Part shown: in pieces, positions 5,079-10,625 of the stretch
Numbering within the stretch: the stretch's first letter is position 1
Layout: every line of letters begins with the position of its first letter
Assembly (NCBI GenBank): GCA_900554935.1
Contig: USJF01000037.1
Coordinates: 1-10,625 of the forward strand
Direction: 5' to 3'
From: an uncultured Porphyromonas sp.
GTDB lineage: Bacteria > Bacteroidota > Bacteroidia > Bacteroidales > Porphyromonadaceae
DNA length: 10,625 bases
The notes under the pieces: generated by a model
The model's input: the letters and a program-made list of their open reading frames with translations, nothing else
Database searches by the model: none
Told to the model about the DNA's origin: nothing
Translations under genes and position numbers: made by a program

Positions 5079-8000
5079 ATGATCACACTAGGCTTAGATA
5101 TCGGAGTCAGTAGCTTGGGGACAGCTATTGTAGATACACAAAACAACCAAATACTCCACACAGGAGTCTATGTATTCCCCGCAGGTAAAGAGGCTTTCGG
5201 CACCAATAAGGAGAAGCCAAAAAATGAGACACGAAGGGTAGCAAGGCAAGGTCGCAGACAAAACTATAGACGTCGTTTGCGCCGCTCACAGCTGCTCAAG
5301 TTCCTCTATCAGCTCAGTGAGCTCAATAGCCCCGAAGGGGATCGCTATGTGCCACTCACTTTTGAGGAGATAGATGCTTGGCTCTCCTGGGATAAGGAAG
5401 GGAAGACGGCAGCACGTCAGTTTCCTGATAGTGATGCCTTCAGAGCTTGGATGGCCATGAACCCTTATGAGATTCGCTCAAGAGCGGTTGAGGGGAGCAT
5501 CACGAGGGCCGAGTTTGGTCGCCTGTTGTACCACATCATCCAGCGTCGAGGCTTCCAATCTTCACGCAAGATGAAGACCGATGAGGGTGCTATGGCAAAG
5601 GGGTCAGGTGCTATCATCGGCTACACTCAGACTAAGTTGGAGCTGGGAGAGCAGACCCTTGGGCAATACCTCTACCAGATTAGTGCCAAGGAGGGAGAGC
5701 CATTTACCCAACGCGAGGAGAAGCCTAGAGGCAGGTATACCCTCCGCAGTATGTATGTGGAGGAGATGGAGCGCATTTGGGGTCAACAGTCTAAGCGACT
5801 AGGCCTAGAGGGACTAGAGATAGAGGGGACTCCCGTCAAGGAGCTCTTGCTCGGACAGATTAGCCACGATCCAGAGAGTGGAGAGCTGCTCTATAAGTCC
5901 AATGATAGCGTCCTCTTTTACCAGCGCCCACTTCGCTCCCAGAAGCACCTGATCAATAAGTGTAGCCTTGAGAGCCGTAAGATGTACGACGCTCTGAAGC
6001 AACGCCACTATATCCAAGGGCCACGTGCCGCAGCGGTATCTCACCCTACCAGCGAATTTCATAGGGCACTTCAGGTGCTGAGCAATGTGAGGGTAGAGGG
6101 GCGTACACTCTATGATATGGGATTATTCCAAACCTCCCTCGACTTCCTCTGCTCAAAAAATAGCAAGACCATCAAGGTAGCTGACCTGAAAAGGCACCTC
6201 AGCCTAGTCTCCAAGCTCAATTACGACGATGACCAATCCCTCCCAGGGTGCCCTACCATAGCCAGTATCACCGACCTTTTTGAAAAGGGCACATTGAGCT
6301 ACCACTATGGAGAGACCGATACCATATACATAGATATCTGGCAGAAGCTCCTCTTTTACGATGATGAGAGATTACTTGAGAAGAATATCGCCGACTATGC
6401 AGAGCGAAAGGGACTAAAGCTCAAAGCCGACTTTGCCAAGCGACTGGAGGGCATCAATCTCGTTGATGATTATGGCTCTATCTCCATCCACGCCATGGAT
6501 AATATCATCCCATTCCTACTCCAAGGGCGGAGCCACACAGAGGCAATTTTCCTCGGTGGCGTTAAAAATGCGTTTGGTCCGAGATACTACTACTTTGAGA
6601 AAGAGGAGCAGATGTGGCAAGAGCTACTCCAGATCATCAATGAGCCCGCCTCAAAAGGCGAGAAGATCGACCGACTGATAGAGTTCCTCAGCAATCCTGA
6701 CGAGCAGACCGGTTTGGACGAAAAGCGATTACGGATGAAGCTCTACCACCCTACCCAGTCTGTGCAAAAGATAGAGATACAGAATCGACTAGGTATGGTG
6801 GATAATCTCCGTAACCCAATCGTGGAGCAAGCCCTTTGGGCGGTACGAAGAGAGGTCAATGCCCTTATAGATCAGATGATAGAGCAGACAGGCAACCCCA
6901 ACTTTAGGTTCGACCGCATCACCATAGAGCTCTCCCGCGACCTCAAGTCGTCCCTCGACCGACGCCTCAAGATACGCCAGGAGCAAGAGGCCAATCGGGC
7001 AGAAAATGAGGAGGCGGTGATAGAGCTAAGAGCTCGAGGTGTGCGGGTCACTAGAGATAACATCCTGAAATACCGACTCCATAAGGAGCTCCGACTGAAA
7101 GGAGATGGCGTTGCCCGCTGCCCCTATACTGGGAAAGATATAGGCCTGGCTCAACTGTATGATGGCAACAACCTCTTCCAAATAGAGCATATTATCCCTA
7201 GAAGTATCTCCCTAGATAATAGTTTTGGAAATAAGACCCTCTGCGAGTCCAACTTCAATAGAGAGAAAGGTAATATGACCCCTTACGAGTTTTACTCCGT
7301 CAACTCTAGCAAAACCCTCTGGGGTGCTGAGGATTGGGACGAGATCACACACCGCGTAAGGCAAGTGCTACCAGCACGTAAGGCGAGTCGCTTTCTATCC
7401 AAGCGGAGTGCCCAAGAGCAGCTGGAGGAGCTACCGAGTAAGATGCTCAATGATACCGCTTATATGTCGGTAAAAGCTCGTGAATACCTCACCTCTATCT
7501 GTGGTGATGTCCGTACTGTATCGGGGAGTATCACTGCTAACCTTAGAAGATTATGGGGTCTCAATAAGATCCTAGGCGAGACATACGAGTGCCTGCCAGG
7601 GACTGTAAGCAAGGAGCTAACAGCTGGGGAAGAAAAGGAGGTCTATGCAATTCTGGATACTAAATCAAATGTGATTACAAGAGTAGTTCCCAAGTTCAAT
7701 CCAATTCCCTATAGAACAGCAGATGAGATCCGTATCCCCGTAGTGGTCAAGGGGACAAAGCTATACCGCGATGGAAAGGAGTACCCCAAGCCTGCCCACC
7801 TTGATCTCAATGGAGTGACGGGTGAGGCCCTCATCGCTTACCACGCAGTAGGCGGTACCCCATACTGCCAGCCCCTCTTCAATCCCAAGCCCTCTACCAA
7901 AGATATGCTAGTGGTGCCAGCTACCATTAATAGCAAGAACCAATTGACTAGCGACTATATTGAGGCACTCCGAAAGGTCAAGAAGAGTCAGTACCCTACC

Positions 8001-9611
8001 GATCCGGGAAAGTACTGGGTCACTCTTCAGCTTAAAGGCGAACCTATTTGGGAGCTACCTAGCAATAAAAAGAGAGCCACCGACAACGCAGTAAGAGTAT
8101 CGGGTCGACTCAATGGCAACGCCTTCTGGAGCCCTCTCTTTGAGACCGAAGTGGATAGTGGTGTGGTCAATATGGAGGAGCACCGCAATCGTACCGCCTA
8201 TCTCAATCTTGACTACGATACAGCAGAGTTTACCAAGATGCTTCGCCCTGCACCAGAGGTAGGAGAGGGAGAGCTACTGCTCACAGGCGTCGCCAACCAC
8301 GGTTCGCTCCTTCTGGATCAGTGCGATGGCAAGACAATCGATGTACAGCATTTGAATCTCCAAGAGCAGACCAAGTATTATGTATCCTTGCGGTACGGTG
8401 AGACTCTTTCTCCTGAAGAGCGAGTCACCATCTATCCACTTTACGCCAAAACTCCAACACCAAGAGGTGGCGAAGTACTGCTAGAAGGAAAGCTCTTCCT
8501 ACTCGATAAATCTCAAGGACTCTACGCACTGGAGCCGGTCAAGAATAGAGATGACCATAGGCACCACGCTGTGGACGCCCTAGTGATTGCACTGGCCAAG
8601 CAAAACTATGTCACGGAGCTTTCAACTTACAACCGGCAAGATGACTCCTATCGACAAGGAGAGGCGCTAAAGCCACGCTTCGATCTACCGTGGGAGGGCT
8701 TTAGAGAAGAGGCAGAGCAATCCATCAATGATATTTTGGTGGTACATAAAAAGAACCGAGTGGATCCCCTCTCCAAGGTGACCCGCAAAATCACCAAGAA
8801 AGGCAAGGTCTATACCTCTGAAGGTTACGCCGTAAGAGGTGCCCTACATAAGGCTACTATCTATGGTCAGAGAAAAGCACCAGGGGAGACAGAGGTGGGC
8901 TATCACTCTAGGAAGAGCATCACCGAAGTGACCAAGATGAGCCAACTGAATAAAGTGGTGGACGCCGCTATTAGGAAAGAGATGCTGCGGATACTCAAGG
9001 AGGAGTTTGGGCTAGACATAGGCAATCCAAAGCTTGTTTTCCCAAAGAATGCCTTCATTGATGAGGAGGGCAAAACCAAAGTCTACCTCCCCAATCGCAA
9101 TGGTGGAGAGTCTGTGCCTGTGAAAAAGGTGAGATTATGTGATAAGTTTAATAATGTGGTAAGGCTAAAAGAGGCCAATCAGTATGTTGACCCACAAAAT
9201 AATCACCACGTGCTGATTTATGAGGCACTAGATGGCAGTCTCCAAGAGAGCGTAGTAACTATGTGGGATGTGGTTGATAGACGGAATAGAGGTGAGGAGA
9301 TATTTCAGCTTCCACCCGATGGCAAGAAGGTTCTCTTCAAGCTGATGCGCAACCAGATGTATCTGATCGGAATTACAAGAGAGGATATTCTCCATCACCT
9401 ATCCGATACCGCCTATCTCAGCAAGTACCTCTATAGAGTGCAGAAGTTATCATCAAAGGATTATTTCTTTAGAAAGGCAACTGCTAGCACCACCAATTAT
9501 GATAGAGAGATGATTAGAGTGCAGTCCCTACCATTCTTTGAACCTGATAAGGATAATATTCACTCGGTAGTGATCACCCTCACGGGGCAGGTGAAGTTGA
9601 AAGATGATTAA
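5079..9611 (+). CDS. cas9: type II-C CRISPR-associated endonuclease Cas9 (large, 1510 aa)
   Basis: This is the RNA-guided double-strand DNA endonuclease of the system, used with crRNA and tracrRNA. Visible parts are RuvC-I with D7 (TLGLDIGVSSLG), the arginine-rich bridge helix (52-75), and a REC lobe that includes the conserved RSR...LLYHIIQRRGFQSSRK segment (about 133-164). These are followed by RuvC-II with E617 (ITIELSRDLK) and HNH with CPYTGK, E703-H704 (IEHIIPRS) and N727. RuvC-III has H1163 and D1166 (DHRHHAVDAL). A WED/PAM-interacting C-terminus includes GALHKATIYG, NNHHVLIYEALDG and a GQVKLKD end. All catalytic residues are intact apart from Asp to Glu beside the HNH histidine. Between WGLNKIL (826-832) and RuvC-III lie about 320 extra residues, absent in small II-C enzymes such as Neisseria Cas9 (about 1080 aa). 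The gene has its own promoter at 5013-5044 and overlaps cas1 by 8 bases. There is no csn2 or cas4, which fits subtype II-C. Confidence 0.97.
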   Translation: MITLGLDIGVSSLGTAIVDTQNNQILHTGVYVFPAGKEAFGTNKEKPKNETRRVARQGRRQNYRRRLRRSQLLKFLYQLSELNSPEGDRYVPLTFEEIDAWLSWDKEGKTAARQFPDSDAFRAWMAMNPYEIRSRAVEGSITRAEFGRLLYHIIQRRGFQSSRKMKTDEGAMAKGSGAIIGYTQTKLELGEQTLGQYLYQISAKEGEPFTQREEKPRGRYTLRSMYVEEMERIWGQQSKRLGLEGLEIEGTPVKELLLGQISHDPESGELLYKSNDSVLFYQRPLRSQKHLINKCSLESRKMYDALKQRHYIQGPRAAAVSHPTSEFHRALQVLSNVRVEGRTLYDMGLFQTSLDFLCSKNSKTIKVADLKRHLSLVSKLNYDDDQSLPGCPTIASITDLFEKGTLSYHYGETDTIYIDIWQKLLFYDDERLLEKNIADYAERKGLKLKADFAKRLEGINLVDDYGSISIHAMDNIIPFLLQGRSHTEAIFLGGVKNAFGPRYYYFEKEEQMWQELLQIINEPASKGEKIDRLIEFLSNPDEQTGLDEKRLRMKLYHPTQSVQKIEIQNRLGMVDNLRNPIVEQALWAVRREVNALIDQMIEQTGNPNFRFDRITIELSRDLKSSLDRRLKIRQEQEANRAENEEAVIELRARGVRVTRDNILKYRLHKELRLKGDGVARCPYTGKDIGLAQLYDGNNLFQIEHIIPRSISLDNSFGNKTLCESNFNREKGNMTPYEFYSVNSSKTLWGAEDWDEITHRVRQVLPARKASRFLSKRSAQEQLEELPSKMLNDTAYMSVKAREYLTSICGDVRTVSGSITANLRRLWGLNKILGETYECLPGTVSKELTAGEEKEVYAILDTKSNVITRVVPKFNPIPYRTADEIRIPVVVKGTKLYRDGKEYPKPAHLDLNGVTGEALIAYHAVGGTPYCQPLFNPKPSTKDMLVVPATINSKNQLTSDYIEALRKVKKSQYPTDPGKYWVTLQLKGEPIWELPSNKKRATDNAVRVSGRLNGNAFWSPLFETEVDSGVVNMEEHRNRTAYLNLDYDTAEFTKMLRPAPEVGEGELLLTGVANHGSLLLDQCDGKTIDVQHLNLQEQTKYYVSLRYGETLSPEERVTIYPLYAKTPTPRGGEVLLEGKLFLLDKSQGLYALEPVKNRDDHRHHAVDALVIALAKQNYVTELSTYNRQDDSYRQGEALKPRFDLPWEGFREEAEQSINDILVVHKKNRVDPLSKVTRKITKKGKVYTSEGYAVRGALHKATIYGQRKAPGETEVGYHSRKSITEVTKMSQLNKVVDAAIRKEMLRILKEEFGLDIGNPKLVFPKNAFIDEEGKTKVYLPNRNGGESVPVKKVRLCDKFNNVVRLKEANQYVDPQNNHHVLIYEALDGSLQESVVTMWDVVDRRNRGEEIFQLPPDGKKVLFKLMRNQMYLIGITREDILHHLSDTAYLSKYLYRVQKLSSKDYFFRKATASTTNYDREMIRVQSLPFFEPDKDNIHSVVITLTGQVKLKDD

Positions 9612-10491
9612 GCGAACCATCACCATATCTAGTCCTGTTCACCTCTCCTTAGAAAATCGGCAATTGGTGATAACCAATAAGGAGACAGAGGAGCGACAGA
9701 CCCTCCCTCTAGCAGAGGTAGGACTATTGATACTGGAGCATCCGAGGGTGACCACCACCCTCCGGATGCTCCAGTACTGTATGGAGGTGGGCTGTATAGT
9801 GGTAGTTTGTGATGAGTTTCATATCCCGAGTGGCTACCTCTATCCACTAGAGGGACACTCCATACAGGGTGAGCGAACTCGAGAGCAGGTGGCAGCATCC
9901 ATCCCTACTAAAAAGAGCATCTGGAAGCAGTTGGTAAAGAGCAAGATCCTCAATCAAGCAGCAGTGCTGAAGGCGCGAGGAATAGAGGAGCACCAAAGGC
10001 TACTCAACCTTGCTGATGAGGTGCGGAGTGGCGACCCAGATAATAGAGAGGGGATCGCAGCACGTATCTATTGGAGTGCCCTACTGGGAGAGGACTTTAT
10101 ACGCGGACGAGATGGCGCCCCACCCAATGCCCTATTCAATTACGCCTATGCTATCTTGCGTGCTTCGGTCACCCGATCCATCATCGCTTCGGGCCTCTCC
10201 CCTAAGTTGGGGGTGCAACACCAAAATAAGTACAACCCCTTTCCGCTCTCCGATGATGTGATGGAGCCCTACCGTCCCTTTGCCGACCTAGCGGTGATGG
10301 AGTTGGTGGATAGCGGTGAACTCTCTATTACCAAGGAGAGTAGAGCGCATCTCCGTACCCTATTGGCACAGGATACCCTTATCAGTAAGCTCAAGCGACC
10401 ACTTTTCATCGCCATTTCTATCACCACCAGCTCACTTGCCAGAGTCTATTCAGGTGGTGCCAAAGTCGTTGCGCTTCCCGAGATACCATAG
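9604..10491 (+). CDS. cas1: CRISPR-associated endonuclease Cas1 (type II)
   Basis: This is the integrase subunit that, with Cas2, inserts new spacers into the array. The 295-residue length is normal for type II Cas1. An N-terminal beta domain (about 1-85, with LLILEHPRVTTT and VVVCDEFHIPSGYLYPL) leads into the helical catalytic domain. The metal-binding residues E149 (NREGIAARIYW), H206 (LGVQHQNK) and E221 (DDVMEPYRPFAD) sit at nearly the same numbers as in Streptococcus pyogenes Cas1 (recalled as E149, H205, E220). It starts inside the end of cas9 (ATGATTAA overlap, 8 bases), which suggests coupled translation. An unusual 20-bp inverted repeat lies in its 5' part (9731-9776). cas2 begins 15 bases after its stop. 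Confidence 0.97.
   Translation: MIKRTITISSPVHLSLENRQLVITNKETEERQTLPLAEVGLLILEHPRVTTTLRMLQYCMEVGCIVVVCDEFHIPSGYLYPLEGHSIQGERTREQVAASIPTKKSIWKQLVKSKILNQAAVLKARGIEEHQRLLNLADEVRSGDPDNREGIAARIYWSALLGEDFIRGRDGAPPNALFNYAYAILRASVTRSIIASGLSPKLGVQHQNKYNPFPLSDDVMEPYRPFADLAVMELVDSGELSITKESRAHLRTLLAQDTLISKLKRPLFIAISITTSSLARVYSGGAKVVALPEIP
9731..9776. repeat. long near-perfect inverted repeat inside cas1
   Basis: The left arm 9731-9750 (TACTGGAGCATCCGAGGGTG) and the reverse complement of the right arm 9756-9776 are identical except for one extra G in the right arm. The loop is only 5 bases (ACCAC). The arms encode cas1 residues about 43-58 (ILEHPRVTTTLRMLQY), a stretch that still fits the Cas1 family. No T run follows, so it is not a terminator. 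In mRNA it would be a very stable hairpin starting 127 bases into the gene. A second small stem, ATTGGT (9663-9668) with ACCAAT (9673-9678), lies upstream. Confidence 0.9.
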
Positions 10492-10506
10492 TCATAGAGC
10501 CACACG

Positions 10507-10625
10507 ATGAATGTTTCCAGAATCAGTGCATACAAATTTATGTGGATTTTAGTCGCTTTCGATATCCCCGTCCTTACCAAGAAGCAACGAAAGGAGGCAG
10601 CAAAGTTTCGAAAGGATCTGCTGGG
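10507..10625 (+). CDS. cas2: CRISPR-associated protein Cas2 (type II), 5' part cut by the window edge
   Basis: The reading frame from the ATG at 10507 runs open to the window end. It gives 39 full codons beginning MNVSRISAYKFMWILVAFDI, then PVLTKKQRKEAAKFRKDLL. The MW(I/V)LV-x-FD-(I/L)-P-V-x-(T)KK-x-RK block is the Cas2 N-terminal strand plus first helix, with the conserved aspartate at residue 19. Cas2 is the dimeric partner that bridges two Cas1 dimers in the spacer-integration complex. The gene follows cas1 by 15 bases on the same strand. A second in-frame ATG at residue 12 (10540) is possible, but the longer start matches type II-C Cas2 proteins as I recall them. The CRISPR array is expected downstream, outside the window. 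Confidence 0.95.
   Translation, partial: MNVSRISAYKFMWILVAFDIPVLTKKQRKEAAKFRKDLL

Larger units (their letters stand above)
4961..5079. repeat. imperfect palindrome spanning the divergent tracrRNA/cas9 promoters and leaders
   Basis: The minus strand read leftward from 5003 and the plus strand read rightward from 5037 are alike. Both run TA(C/T)ATTTG, 4-5 unlike bases, ATAAG(A)TTATTC, C-rich bases, TAAAGTAAT, 4-5 unlike bases, CAT. The best block is TCCTTAAAGTAAT (5061-5073), against TCCCTAAAGTAAT on the minus strand (4981-4969), 12 of 13 identical. The centre is near 5020-5021, where TTTG and CAAA elements also mirror each other. It looks like an inverted duplication that produced both promoters and both leaders. 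It also places an anti-repeat-like stretch in the cas9 mRNA leader. Confidence 0.75.

Noticed and set aside
9731..9776. cas1 inverted repeat considered as an intrinsic terminator or insertion scar.
   Set aside because: No T run follows on either strand and the frame and family match are preserved, so there is no sign of an inserted element.

Overview
The window looks like chromosomal DNA of a member of the Bacteroidota, possibly a Porphyromonas-like bacterium (the genus is only a guess). Three things point this way. Promoters fit the Bacteroidota pattern TTTG-N20-TAnnTTTG. Shine-Dalgarno signals are mostly absent. The protein families are typical of the phylum: excisionase-type helix-turn-helix pairs, MORN_2/LemA/DUF3137 genes, and a large type II-C Cas9 with Cas1 and Cas2.

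Layout. Positions 1-164 hold an unresolved upstream gene end and a likely promoter. Positions 165-751 encode two small, related helix-turn-helix proteins. Positions 752-1001 are noncoding, with a probable terminator hairpin and a promoter-like box. Positions 1002-4120 hold four same-strand genes of a probable envelope cassette: an exported MORN_2-repeat protein, LemA, a two-TM DUF3137 protein and a membrane-anchored DUF1266 protein. Positions 4121-4361 are noncoding and contain a strongly structured inverted-repeat cluster, a second hairpin and a (TAT)5 run just before a shikimate kinase gene (aroK, 4362-4895). From 4907 to the right edge is a type II-C CRISPR-Cas locus: a tracrRNA gene on the minus strand, then cas9 (1510 aa), cas1 and the start of cas2. 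No CRISPR repeats lie in the window, so the array is presumably beyond the right edge.

The most interesting region is the 183-bp gap between aroK and cas9. On the minus strand it has a full Bacteroidota promoter, an anti-repeat, a nexus (AAGGC...GCCGAA) and a Rho-independent terminator with a T7 tail, which together make a complete tracrRNA gene of about 84 nt. The cas9 promoter is interleaved with the tracrRNA promoter in opposite orientation. The whole gap is an imperfect palindrome centred near 5020, so the cas9 mRNA leader carries a near-copy (12 of 13 bases) of the tracrRNA anti-repeat next to the cas9 start codon. This raises the possibility that CRISPR repeat RNA can pair with the cas9 leader, linking crRNA supply to Cas9 synthesis.

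Two other unusual points are a roughly 320-residue insertion in Cas9 between HNH and RuvC-III, and a 20-bp nearly perfect inverted repeat with a 5-nt loop inside the cas1 coding sequence. All Cas9 and Cas1 catalytic residues appear intact, so the system looks functional. All assignments come from reading the sequence and recalling families; no database search was run.
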